This document shows positions 49,917 to 59,480 of a DNA stretch of 64,000 nucleotides, one piece after another. The notes beneath the pieces were generated by a model. The model did no database searches and had not been told where the DNA came from. It was given only the letters and a program-made list of their open reading frames with translations. The translations under genes and the position numbers were made by a program. The first letter of the stretch is position 1, and the number at the start of each line of letters is the position of its first letter. The stretch comes from Huiozyma naganishii CBS 8797. Its lineage: Eukaryota > Ascomycota > Saccharomycetes > Saccharomycetales > Saccharomycetaceae. Location of the stretch: contig NC_035929.1 of NCBI RefSeq assembly GCF_000348985.1, positions 660,299-724,298 on the forward strand. The letters run 5' to 3'.

Positions 49917-50969
49917 ATGTCCGTTTTTATTTCAGGAGCAACTGGTTACATCGCCCGTCACACCGTCGGTCAGTTACTAGATCAAAACTATAAGGTGATC
50001 GGAACTTGCAGGTCTCAAACAAAGTGTGACCAATTGCAACAGCGGTTTGGCAACAACCCTAATTTGACTATGGAAATTGTGGAAGATATCTCTAAATTGG
50101 ACGCATTCGACGGAGCGATCCAAAAACATGCTCATGAAATTAAACATGTTTTGCACATGGCCTCTCCTGTGTTTTTCACCAGTGATGACTTTGCCAAAGA
50201 TATTTTGGTGCCTGCAGTTAATGGTACAGAAGGGATTTTGACCTCAATTAAGAAGTACGCTGCGGAATCTGTGGAAAGTGTTGTGGTTACTTTTAGTTAT
50301 GCTGCTCTCACGAGCCCGGAAAACGAAAAGGGCGTTGTTCTAAACGAAGATTCATGGAACCCTGATTCTTGGGAACATTGCCAGAGAAACGGTATGGCGG
50401 CGTATTGTGGATCCAAGAAGTTTGCAGAAGAAGCAGCTTGGAAGTTCCTGGCAGAAAACAAAGACGTGGTCAAATTTAAACTTGCTACTGTCAATCCAGT
50501 ATACGTCTTTGGCCCTCAGAAATTCGATGCTGACGTGAGCCAGAAGTTGAACTCCTCTTGTGAGATAGTGAACCAGATAATTCACTCAACACCTAATACG
50601 GACTTGACCCCGTTAACCTTAAGTGGCTACTGCGTGGATGTTCGTGATGTTGCGAAAACGCACGTTCTCGCTATTCAAAACGAAGAATTACTTGGTCATA
50701 GACTCATTATGAGTGAGGGTAGGTTTGATACTCAAGCCATAATGGATATTTTAAATGAGAGCTTCCCCGTCCTTAAGGGAAAAATTGCCGTTGGCAACCC
50801 AGGAACCAGCTCAACTAAGAATCATCCTGGTACAAAGTTGGATGACTCCAGGAGTAGAAAACTTTTGAAGTTTAAATACCACTCTTTCGAAGAAACGATG
50901 GTTGATATGGCATCTCAGATTTTGAAGCATGATGAATTGATTCAAAAAAGCAAAGTTAGTGTACCTTGA
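49917..50969 (+). CDS. GRE2: Gre2-like NADPH-dependent methylglyoxal/carbonyl reductase
   Basis: A protein of 350 aa (S. cerevisiae Gre2: 342 aa), extended short-chain dehydrogenase. Gre2 reduces methylglyoxal, isovaleraldehyde and other carbonyls. The NADPH-binding loop GATGYIARH is at 7-15. The catalytic Ser-Tyr-Lys set is present: Ser in VVVTFSYAA, and Tyr/Lys in AYCGSKKFAEEAAW. The residue before the catalytic Ser is Phe instead of the Ser of Gre2. NPVYVFGPQ and YCVDVRDVAKTH are conserved. The family is often expanded near yeast telomeres, so this may be a paralogue and not the GRE2 orthologue. Confidence 0.87.
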   Translation: MSVFISGATGYIARHTVGQLLDQNYKVIGTCRSQTKCDQLQQRFGNNPNLTMEIVEDISKLDAFDGAIQKHAHEIKHVLHMASPVFFTSDDFAKDILVPAVNGTEGILTSIKKYAAESVESVVVTFSYAALTSPENEKGVVLNEDSWNPDSWEHCQRNGMAAYCGSKKFAEEAAWKFLAENKDVVKFKLATVNPVYVFGPQKFDADVSQKLNSSCEIVNQIIHSTPNTDLTPLTLSGYCVDVRDVAKTHVLAIQNEELLGHRLIMSEGRFDTQAIMDILNESFPVLKGKIAVGNPGTSSTKNHPGTKLDDSRSRKLLKFKYHSFEETMVDMASQILKHDELIQKSKVSVP

Positions 50970-51741
50970 TATTCCAAAGGAATATATACCTTATAGCTAA
51001 AAATTCATATCCTCTCCGACTATATATCCATAAACTTGAAAGAGCTAAAACAGGTTGAGTGTGATTAGAGTGCGTACGGACGGTCTGATATTGCGTATTT
51101 ACGCCGTATACGTAAAGTATGTAGTTATATCAGTTGTGCTTCCTTGTCTAAGACTGATAGATATCGGGTTTATAATAGTTCAAGTACTGTATTAGATAGG
51201 GTAGCGGGTCATGAGTCCATTCCCAAAGGGAGTTCCCAATTTATCCTCACACTTTCCCCCCGCCAAGATTCTGTCTAGTCCTCATAAGACGCATGCTTTG
51301 CTGTTGACACGAGACAGAATCTTCATCACTAGCACCACGCATCGGAAAAGCTGAAGCTTCCCAGATTTAGCGCGCTACCGGCTTCAAACTCTGTCAAAGA
51401 TGTACATCAGGTTGAGGATATGGCGGTCCTCGGCGAACGATCGTTGTGTCTCCAAAAACTGGACCCTGGTCTTTTAGTAAACAAAATCCATCCTAACGAG
51501 TGACCGATCTCGCTAGTCTGTTCAACTTACTGGTTATTCGTTCTTGCATGTTGTATGAAAAAAACAAACAAAAGAAATGGATCACTGGGAAAAATCTGCG
51601 ACGCAGAAAGCAAAAAACCTAAACCTAAAAAACATACTGTGTGCTTGAACTAGACAGCAGTACCGCATTACCATTGCTCGTTAGTTGACGTTGCTCCTAA
51701 TGGTAACTTTTATAAAAACGGAAAAGTTCGGATGCTAGTGT
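50970..51741. other. Intergenic region between GRE2-like gene and retroelement relic, with inverted repeat
   Basis: A 772-bp gap. A perfect 12-bp inverted repeat, AAGATTCTGTCT at 51265-51276 and AGACAGAATCTT at 51312-51323, encloses a 35-nt loop. If the retroelement relic had a 3' LTR it should lie in the upper part. A purine-rich AGGGAGGAAA (reverse strand, 51748-51757) just before the integrase stop fits a polypurine tract, but I could not define LTR ends. Confidence 0.45.
51265..51323. repeat. Perfect 12-bp inverted repeat, 35-nt loop
   Basis: Arms 51265-51276 and 51312-51323 are exact reverse complements. They could be LTR-related termini, a hairpin or paired protein sites. Confidence 0.6.
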
Positions 51742-52881
51742 TCAGCGTTTCCTCCCTATTCTTTTCCGCTTTATCGGGGGCCTGCCTCCACGCCAACGGA
51801 CTTGTGCTCTCGCTATAGTGTCGTCCTGCAATCGTTTCCGATTCGTTCGATGCTTTTTCAAGTACTCGATGTAGTGGGCGGGTAGATGGCTTTCGACCAG
51901 CTCGAGAGGCATTTGAATGGTATCCCACGCTTCTGCATCCCTCCAGACAGTCTCAACCATGGTTCCCTCTGGGCGCATACTCAGTTTTCCAAAACCAACG
52001 ATCTGGTTGAGGTTGGCCAATTGAGCTTCGCGAGTCAAAGGTGGGATGCGTCCGTAATCATTTTCCCGTTCCGAGAAAGGCTTCAGATCCCGCGCATTGA
52101 ACACACAGTGACGAAGCGTGTCCGTCCCAGTCTCCACTCGGTAAGAGTTCGGATTGATGACTTCCACGATCGCATATGGTCCATACCACAAGAAATGGAA
52201 TTTCTGTCCCCGTTTTGGTTTCATGTAGACGTCCTTTTTGATTAACACCTTTTGACCAACTTTGAAGTTACTAGGCCGCAGCGCTTGGTTTTTCTTGAGC
52301 GAGACTCTGTCTTGCTCTTGTGACACCCTACGGCGAACGTCCTCAAGGATTCCTTGGGCAGCTCGTAGGTAGTTCTCGATCTTATCCACCTCGTGGCTCT
52401 TGCTAAACGTCGTGCCGAACGTGTTGCATGCCAAAGGTTTTAATGGGTTGAGAAGTCCCATAAATCGTGGGTGGAAAGCATTGGCGGCCAAAACGGCGTC
52501 GCCCTGATGGTCGATTGGAAAGCGTTGTTATAAGAAATTCTGCAATTGGAAGTATCGTTTCTCAGGCTCCACGGTTCTCCGTGCACAGAGTCCTCAACCG
52601 TTCCACTAAGGTACGATTGAGCTGTTCGACCTGGACATCAGCTTGTGGGTTGTTGCTGATGGTAAAATTTAATTTGATCCCCAGTCGTTGCGTGAATCGA
52701 TGCCAAACCTGAGACGTGAACAACCTATCTCGATCGGACGATGCTTAGAGGTGTGCAATGTAGTTGTCTTCTTCACTGGAATAAAGTGGGCTATTTTGGA
52801 TAACCGGTCGATTACCACCATGACGGCGTCATTCTTGGTTCCCACGGCGAGCTCCATTCCTGTTAGAAAAATTATTATCAA
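51742..52881 (-). mobile_element. Ty3/gypsy-type integrase relic (5'-truncated, internally deleted, frameshifted)
   Basis: Reverse-strand remnant of a Ty3/gypsy integrase. From its 5' side: VVIDRLSKIAHFIPVKK (catalytic core with the first Asp, 52669-52881), an internal loss, then SDRDRLFTSQ carrying the second Asp. After that come PQADVQVEQLNRTL carrying the Glu, an in-frame stop at 52562-52564, and a shift near 52495. The last part is a 249-codon C-terminal domain (51742-52491) with the GPY-type WYGPYAIVEVINPNSYRV. Gag, protease, RT and the integrase N-terminus are missing. The element cannot be active. Its truncated 5' end meets the Y'-type helicase frame at about 52865-52880. Confidence 0.85.
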
Positions 52882-55800
52882 GATCTCCGACCGCTGCTTG
52901 GTGATCGATGGCTACATTGTCTTGATCAACGCCAACGGCACCAAGACTCTGCGTATCAAAACGTCCAGCGTGTTGTTTCTTCGCAAGTCCAAGCAGAAGG
53001 CCATTTGCCAGCTTAAGACTGTGAACGACGAGGCGCTGTACAATTTGCACACCTCTTCCAGGTTTATCCCCTGCACCTCCTCTAAGCTGTTCAAATTCAT
53101 GGAGACCGAGTCTGTTTATGTGATGGAAACCGCCCACGGGCTACAGCTTGCAACGCGCGAGCAGAAGCCCATGGCAAGAAAACTGGACGTTATCCGGTTT
53201 CGTCCCCAGCTGCAAATGTTCAAGTACCTGTACTACGCGCCTGCGCGCAAGCCGATCAGAATTGGAACAAGCCAGGAGTTTGTGCCAATCACTAACACCA
53301 GGGAAGTGGGGTTCTACCGCAAGAAGCTCTGCTTGCAAAACCTGGAGTTCAGCGCCTCCGACCGCACGCTTTTGGCAGACTACCTCACCAACGACTCCGA
53401 GAAGCGCAGCCGCGTGCTTTCCGTTCTGCTCAAGTATTACAACACTGTGTGTGCCCGTGTGGCCAAGACCGCGTTCACCACTGACCGCAACGGCCATCAG
53501 AGCCCCTTTCCCCGCGAGGTCTCCTCTGAAACCCTGGGTGACTATGCCCGCAACGTCTGTGTTTTTATATATCTGGACGACGTCTACGCGCAGTTCAGTT
53601 TTGCGGGGAACTTCCCCAGACCCACCGACACCATTTCCGTGTTTGAAGAGCCGCTGGCCGACGAGCTGTTTCTGAAAAAGGCACGTTACTCCCGCGAGAT
53701 CCTCACAGACGACCGCCACACCGCTTACTTTACCCACCTCTGCCAGCTGGCGGCCGTGGACATCCGCAAAGTGGCCTCCGAAAAGGTCGAGTTCCTCTCT
53801 GTCTTTCAATACCGCTACGTCCTTGACGCCATCAAGGCCTGGACAACGTATGCCGCGCTGTATCCGCAAGCGGCAACAACCATTAGCGATATAACAGCCC
53901 TGTTTGTGGAAAAGAAGGCTCAGGTGTGGCGGTGGGTCACTACCACATACTCTCTGCTGTGCAACGAGCTGACGCAGACAACCCAGAGGTTCGTCAAGGA
54001 GAGGGGCCCCAACGCCTGCATAGTGGGCGGCAAGCACTTCTCGAAAGATTACCTAGTTGAGCTTTACCACGACAACCAACGGGAGTTCGACAGTGCCACC
54101 GAGTCCCTCAGACGCTACTTTGGAAACATTCTGACCGTGGAAATTGTGGCCGACCGGTTGGTCAACGACCGCTCTGTTAACCTTGCAGAGAACCCCCGCT
54201 CCCGGAAGTCCTCCTTCCAGAACCTCTTCGGTGCGGCGGTGCTGGCGGACGTGGCGCCGTGTGCCGAACGCACCACGAGCCCAGACGAAGACAAGGAGAT
54301 CATCCACCTGGTCAACCTTTGCGCGCGGGCCGTCATGTGGATGATATATGTTGGTGCCGGCGGGCCCTACCGTTTTCCGGAGATCCAGAAGCTCAAGTAC
54401 GCGAGCAACGACAGGGACCTGTACGCGGACTCCGAGAGCCGCTGCATCGAAATCCACGCGGGGTACTCCAAGGCCCAGATCTTGAGGCCCGTGACCAAGC
54501 AGCTAGACAAGAACACCTCTGACTACCTGCTCTTCTACACCATGATTGTTGTTCCGATCCGCAACCACGTCGCTGGCCGGCTTTCCTCGGTGATGTCCCG
54601 CGACCTCGCCGACGAGATGGGAATGCGTGTCGAGGAACACACCGCCAACGCGGCGGACGGCGAGGGCTGCAGGCTCTCCGACGCTGGTTTCACGACACAG
54701 GTCCTCAACAGCTACCTGTTTGCCGATCTCAGCTGCGGGAAGCTGCTCAAGTACGCGAACTTTGCAAAGGGTGCGCGCAAGTTTCCCGTCTCGGTGCCCC
54801 AGGACCAGCGCCTGAGCCTCCGCGATCTCCGCCACGGTATCATCTACTTCATGCGGCGGCACACCAACGTAGGGCGAATTGTAGCCGGCTCGGATGCCGT
54901 CGAGCGGTTGGCGGGCCACACTGCCGCCACCGGACGTACTGTCTATGCGGTACCCGACAGCGTAGTGAACCACGAGGCGAGTGCTGAAGTCCTGGAGGAG
55001 TACGAGATCTGCATGGCCTGGCACAGATTTCTCGACCTGGCTGTTTCAGGGCAAGTTGTTGCGGTAAAGGACGGAGACAACGCCAGACCAGACTTTCACT
55101 CCTCCGGATCCATCAACGATTTGCTTGCCGCGGGCCGCCGCCTCTACAGTAAGGATATTTTTATGTTTAGAAAAGGCCAGAAGGACGTCGCTACAGAGGT
55201 TTACTTAGGGGGGGCGCAGCTCATTCCAGTGCAGGCGCTTCCCGGGTTTGGCAAAACCGCGTTGTTCCAGATACCACTGATTGCATTGAAGAAGACAAGG
55301 CCGATCCCGAAGGTCGTCTCTTTCGTGTTTGTGCCCTACATTCCGCTGAAGGCCAACATGATTGACCGACTGGGGACGAACGGTTTGCTCGAGGTCGGGG
55401 ACGTCGCGGTGCTGCTGAAGAACGGTCCAAACGTCGACGAGGACGCGCTTTCCGCCGATGTATATGTGGGAGCGTTTCACGACATGGCCACAGTTTCCTG
55501 TGCAAGGTTGCTGGACAACTGGTACCAAACATTCAGGGACACCGTGCTGGGGCTCATTGTCATCGATGAGTTCCACAACTTCGAAACGGAGATGGCCTTT
55601 CGGGGTAATACGTTCAGTGCAATCGGAGAGATCAACCTGCGGCAGGCGTGGAAAGTGCTGGTGCTGTCCGGGACAGTTGGTGTCGGCGGCTTTAACGGGC
55701 CCTTACAGAGGTTGGGCTACGATGAGTCACTGACCACGGAGGCTGGGCTGGACCTCAAGTACTTTTTCTTCAATTTGGTTGATGAGCTCCCCCTGGGTAA

Positions 55801-57655
55801 TTCGGTGAAATGGTTTGACGAGTGCGCATCCTCGAAAATATGCCTGGAGAAGGCCGTTGCAATGGTGGACAGGTTTGTCGCAGAAGAGGAGTCCGCGAAG
55901 GTGATTCTGGTGTGCCGCACAAGGGAACACGCCAAGATTTTGGCGGTTGATTTGGCAAAGCACAGGCCGCTCTGCGTCCACGGCGAGTTGACGGGAGCTT
56001 CCAAGGAGCAAACAATGCGCAGCTTCATCCAAGATCCCGTCAAGAGGGTTCTCATCGGAACCAAGCTGGTATCGGAGGGCATTGACGTCCAGGATCTGTT
56101 GCTCGTGCTGCTCGTCGATTACCTGCCCTCCATTGGCGAGTATGTGCAGATGGCTGGGCGGCTGCGGAAGGGCGGTCTCTGTGCGGTGCTGTGGTCCTCT
56201 AGGAGTTCGTTTGGCGATCAGGGCGAGCTGCGTCCGGGATGTTTGACACCCCAGCTCAACCGTTTCTACGGGCTCAGCCAGCACGGGCACGTCGGGTGTT
56301 GCAGAGCGGTCGACAACTGCCACCCAGACTCTGTTGCCTTTGTCAGGAGGGTGTTTCCGGGAATCTTGAAATACGAGAAAGTGTTGGACAGCCAGTTGAA
56401 GAGGTTTAGCGGTACCAGCTCTCCGAAGAGCTCGGCGCAAAAACGGCCACTGTTGGTTGCTGATTCAGTAAAGGACAACTCAACGACACGGGAATCGGTG
56501 GAAACCGAGTCAAATCCAAGGGATTCAGCGAGATCCCTCCCCACAGTGGATACTTCAATAGATACGTCGATGGATTCGACAATGGAACTGCTGTGCGATG
56601 ACGGGGAGTTCCTGGCATCGCCAGCCAAAAGACCTGCAAAACAGATGAGGTCGCCGACGACTCCCAGTTGCTCCAATGTTGACGCACCCAAACAGCTTCT
56701 AGTTGTTCCCGGTCAGTCAATAGTTCAACTGGCTGCTGTGCGTTCCGGCGTGCGCAATGTGCAGCCCACCTTTTCAGTCGCCCCACCAGTCGTCTCCCGT
56801 ACGCCAATGCGCCGTAAAAATGGATTTCCAGAAAGCTTCCGTGCCGCCGCGCGTCCCGTCTCTCAGCGATCCGTTGGTGAGCGTCTGAGGGAAGCCTTTG
56901 GTGCGGACTTGTCCCTGTTCCACTTCTTAGGGGTTGCGGTCAAGTATATTCCAACCCTGAGATTTTTCCAGGTGTGCGAGGCCACCTTTGGGCTGTCCAA
57001 GGCGACGGAGCCGTGGTACTGTTTCGTGTGCATGGGCGCCCTGGCGTTTAAGTGCGTGTGTGAGGATTTCCGCGGGCACCGCAACAAGTACGTCGTGCGC
57101 AACCTGGTGATGAACACGCTGTGTTTCCTCAAGATCGTGGCGTCCAGCACCGAGTGGGCCCATGTCGTGCGGATGGGCGACGACGGGGACTTCCCCCGCG
57201 TGCCGTTGTGGCTGGCCGAGCGAGGGGCGGATATGCAGGCGCGGTTCCGCACCCGGCTGCTGGAGTACTGCAAGCTGGCGAGGGAATGTACACTGAGTCG
57301 GACTTCACACTGCCGTATCCCTTTAAGGAAGTGGACACCCGTGGGGCGTTGCAGCGGTACAACCGGTGCTGGGAGTATCTGCGCGAGAACAAGCTGGACA
57401 TCATCGCGTTCTTCGCGACCAACGATACCTCGACGACCTTCCCCGAGCTGTGGGAGTCGCCAACGGTGGCCCGGTTGGGGGAGCTGCTCAGGACGCAGGG
57501 AAAACACAGTTCATGGAGGACCGCGGTGTGGAGTATCTGGTGCTGCAGACGACGGAGTCCGCGGTGGCAAGGTGTCTGGTGTACAGCGAGGCGAGAGACT
57601 TAGAACGGCGTACGAACCGGGACCCGAACGGAGCCATGGCCGGAGCGGTAGCTAG
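52700..57655 (+). CDS. Y'-type subtelomeric helicase-like open frame with chimeric 5' end
   Basis: 1651 codons from ATG 52700. From about residue 60 on it aligns with the S. cerevisiae Y' helicase (Yrf1) over the whole length. The helicase core is intact: Walker A PGFGKT with K852, DEFH box D956-H959 in VIDEFHNFETE, motif V IGTKLVSEGID near 1120, and motif VI QMAGRLR at 1150-1156. The C-terminal cysteine-bearing domain (FHFLGV ... WYCFVCMGALAFKCVCEDF) is also shared. The S. cerevisiae Ser/Thr 36-bp repeats are absent. The first ~58 codons are antisense to the integrase relic; other in-frame ATGs are 52820 and 53099. Homology leaves this frame after about 57285. Transcription runs toward the telomere, as in Y' elements. 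Distinctly GC-rich third positions. Confidence 0.8.
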   Translation: MPNLRREQPISIGRCLEVCNVVVFFTGIKWAILDNRSITTMTASFLVPTASSIPVRKIIIKISDRCLVIDGYIVLINANGTKTLRIKTSSVLFLRKSKQKAICQLKTVNDEALYNLHTSSRFIPCTSSKLFKFMETESVYVMETAHGLQLATREQKPMARKLDVIRFRPQLQMFKYLYYAPARKPIRIGTSQEFVPITNTREVGFYRKKLCLQNLEFSASDRTLLADYLTNDSEKRSRVLSVLLKYYNTVCARVAKTAFTTDRNGHQSPFPREVSSETLGDYARNVCVFIYLDDVYAQFSFAGNFPRPTDTISVFEEPLADELFLKKARYSREILTDDRHTAYFTHLCQLAAVDIRKVASEKVEFLSVFQYRYVLDAIKAWTTYAALYPQAATTISDITALFVEKKAQVWRWVTTTYSLLCNELTQTTQRFVKERGPNACIVGGKHFSKDYLVELYHDNQREFDSATESLRRYFGNILTVEIVADRLVNDRSVNLAENPRSRKSSFQNLFGAAVLADVAPCAERTTSPDEDKEIIHLVNLCARAVMWMIYVGAGGPYRFPEIQKLKYASNDRDLYADSESRCIEIHAGYSKAQILRPVTKQLDKNTSDYLLFYTMIVVPIRNHVAGRLSSVMSRDLADEMGMRVEEHTANAADGEGCRLSDAGFTTQVLNSYLFADLSCGKLLKYANFAKGARKFPVSVPQDQRLSLRDLRHGIIYFMRRHTNVGRIVAGSDAVERLAGHTAATGRTVYAVPDSVVNHEASAEVLEEYEICMAWHRFLDLAVSGQVVAVKDGDNARPDFHSSGSINDLLAAGRRLYSKDIFMFRKGQKDVATEVYLGGAQLIPVQALPGFGKTALFQIPLIALKKTRPIPKVVSFVFVPYIPLKANMIDRLGTNGLLEVGDVAVLLKNGPNVDEDALSADVYVGAFHDMATVSCARLLDNWYQTFRDTVLGLIVIDEFHNFETEMAFRGNTFSAIGEINLRQAWKVLVLSGTVGVGGFNGPLQRLGYDESLTTEAGLDLKYFFFNLVDELPLGNSVKWFDECASSKICLEKAVAMVDRFVAEEESAKVILVCRTREHAKILAVDLAKHRPLCVHGELTGASKEQTMRSFIQDPVKRVLIGTKLVSEGIDVQDLLLVLLVDYLPSIGEYVQMAGRLRKGGLCAVLWSSRSSFGDQGELRPGCLTPQLNRFYGLSQHGHVGCCRAVDNCHPDSVAFVRRVFPGILKYEKVLDSQLKRFSGTSSPKSSAQKRPLLVADSVKDNSTTRESVETESNPRDSARSLPTVDTSIDTSMDSTMELLCDDGEFLASPAKRPAKQMRSPTTPSCSNVDAPKQLLVVPGQSIVQLAAVRSGVRNVQPTFSVAPPVVSRTPMRRKNGFPESFRAAARPVSQRSVGERLREAFGADLSLFHFLGVAVKYIPTLRFFQVCEATFGLSKATEPWYCFVCMGALAFKCVCEDFRGHRNKYVVRNLVMNTLCFLKIVASSTEWAHVVRMGDDGDFPRVPLWLAERGADMQARFRTRLLEYCKLARECTLSRTSHCRIPLRKWTPVGRCSGTTGAGSICARTSWTSSRSSRPTIPRRPSPSCGSRQRWPGWGSCSGRRENTVHGGPRCGVSGAADDGVRGGKVSGVQRGERLRTAYEPGPERSHGRSGS

Positions 57656-57796
57656 TGTGCCGCTGACCCACATGGTGCTGATGCTGTTTGGGCTGTTTCA
57701 CAACAGCTCGTTTATGGGCGTTGTTCGGACGGCCAGGTGCTACCGGTGTACTTCTTCTATCCCGATTTGCAGCAGTTCGAGCTGGCTCAGCAGTAG
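57283..57796 (+). pseudogene. Frameshifted C-terminal end of the Y'-type helicase
   Basis: Homology to the Yrf1 C-terminus continues past 57285 but in other frames. Frame two runs about 57287-57497 (YTESDFTLPYPF ... WEYLRENKLDIIAFF). Frame three runs about 57500-57718 (FMEDRGVEYLVLQ ... VLMLFGLFHNSS). The original frame then resumes with a segment ending YFFYPDLQQFELAQQ and a TAG at 57794-57796. Each step is a -1 shift, equal to loss of one base at about 57281-57292, 57493-57512 and 57712-57722. The three together restore the starting frame. Decay, sequence error or frameshifting are possible; decay is my first choice. Confidence 0.75.
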
Positions 57797-58140
57797 TGTT
57801 GTGAGTATTTTTGTATTTTTGTAGCGAGTTTTTTATTATGTTCTTTCGGAGACCCGCTACAGAGAAGGAAGAAGAGGCAGAGAGAGGAAGTATCGAGAAG
57901 CGGCGATGTATAAGTAGAGCAAGCCATCCAGTCTCACTGTTTAAGTGTAACCACAATTTAAATAATGTTATATGTTACACCTATTTGTATTTTTTGCCCT
58001 TTTGATTACCCCTCCGCAGGGCATGTCTTTTGAAACCTGAGGAATGCCTCTTCGATCTTTGGAGAATGCCCATTCGCTATCTTCCAAATTTTTGCACGCC
58101 TTCTAGGAGGCAGGCCTGGCTGGGTCACATTTACAATGAA
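57797..58140. other. Region just distal to the Y'-type frame
   Basis: 344 bp without recognisable coding or repeats, leading into the subtelomeric repeat blocks. Confidence 0.4.
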
Positions 58141-59480
58141 AAACTGAGACTATGAGGCTAGTGTTTCTTACTCATGTCTATGCGGTGCTTCTTACTTAAA
58201 GATGAGTGTCTGTTGATGGCCAGCAAGAAAGGCATCAGAAATGGCAGTTAGAGATGAGTAGTTTCTTTGCTGTTGTATTGAGACTTGGTAGTATCTGTAA
58301 TATGTATCAATACTTTATTTGAACGGATCGATTAGACCGGAGTAGGCGAGTAATTGCCAGTTTGTGTTGGAAGTTGCAGTAGTTACCAGTGAGGTTTGGT
58401 TGGATGACGGTCATAAAAAGCAGCAGTATCAATGCTGTTCCGTAGACAGAGATAATTCAACGTATAATAGTGAGTTTTAATTGAAGTTAGAGCTGCCTCT
58501 TTATAACAGTAAATGGAAGTTTAGCAGCGAGGTTCAACTACCATTGGATCAACTTGTTTATCACAATAAATGGAATTTAAGCGGTGAGGTTCCGTTTGAT
58601 TTACAGTAGGCTGTGTGCACGGGAAGTTTAGCAGTAGGATAGATTAACATTGCTATTTTATCAGTGGCAGCGATGTTCAGTTGGATTACCGTCTTATGCT
58701 TGTCGTTTTAAATGGAAAGTAGCAGTCTTATTCAATTGGATTTAACGTGCGTTGTTGGTCACAGTAAATAGAAAGTAGAGCAGTCTTGTTCAGTTGGATT
58801 TAACTTGCGTTGATTGCCACAATAGATGCATACTTAGCAGTGAGGTTCATTAGGATTACCATACAATGTTTGCCACAGTTAATGGAAAGTATAGCAGCAG
58901 TTGGATATAAGCTGTGATGTAGAAATAACCCTTAGAAGAGAGTTTCATTTTAAAGAAGGTTCGTTGCCACAGTTAACGGGTAGGATGGATTACCGTCGTA
59001 AGCTTGTCAAACTAAATAGCGGGGCATCTATGAAATTTTATTGTAGTCAGAGTAAATGAGAGTCTAACCGTCCGTTTCAGCTGGGGATAGTTGAGACCGG
59101 TCCACAAAAGTAACCGTCTATTGAAAGAAACTGGCAGTTAAATTAATCTCAGTTGAGTTAACCAGAAGAAGCAATCGTATTGTAGAGTTTAGTTCAGAGG
59201 TTTGCCACAAATAGTGGCTGGTATCACGGAGTAACCAATTGAACGTGTATGACTGTGCAGGGCGCTGGCCAGTTGCCGTTGACATTTGGTTGAGTAGTTT
59301 AGCAAATGCCGTTCTTTCTCACGTCAATGATTGTGTGACAGTGGGACAGACAGAGTTTAATACCTCGGGGTATCCTTGCGGTGTGTGTTTACCTCCCGCT
59401 GGTAATACCTTCTTTGTCCCTGGGCATAGTCTCGTCGCTGTTTAGATGGCTGGCACGGGGTGCTCACGAAACTACTCCTG
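58141..59480. repeat. Subtelomeric repeat block, copy 1
   Basis: Diverged partner of 60174-61480, about 2.01-2.03 kb away. Shared landmarks in the same order: GTGTTTCTTACT (58161 and 60194), GAGTGTCTGT (58205 and 60227 areas), TATCAATACTTTAT (near 58307 and 60347), ~57-bp internal units, and GAAGAAGCAATC (59165 and 61172). No convincing long ORF; non-coding subtelomeric DNA. Confidence 0.75.
58490..58990. repeat. ~57-bp degenerate tandem units within block 1
   Basis: Successive units begin with CACAGTAAATGGAAAGT-like sequence, then AGCAGT, then GTTCAGTTGGATT and TTGC. Three unit starts can be placed at 58760, 58818 and 58874 (spacing 58 and 56 bp). Outer units are more diverged. Confidence 0.65.

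Noticed and set aside
53141..54037. Reverse-strand open frame of 298 codons
   Set aside because: Shadow of the GC-rich Y'-type helicase frame; no family resemblance.
59239..59445. 68-codon forward frame in repeat block 1
   Set aside because: The corresponding place in block 2 does not keep the frame, so it is not supported as coding.
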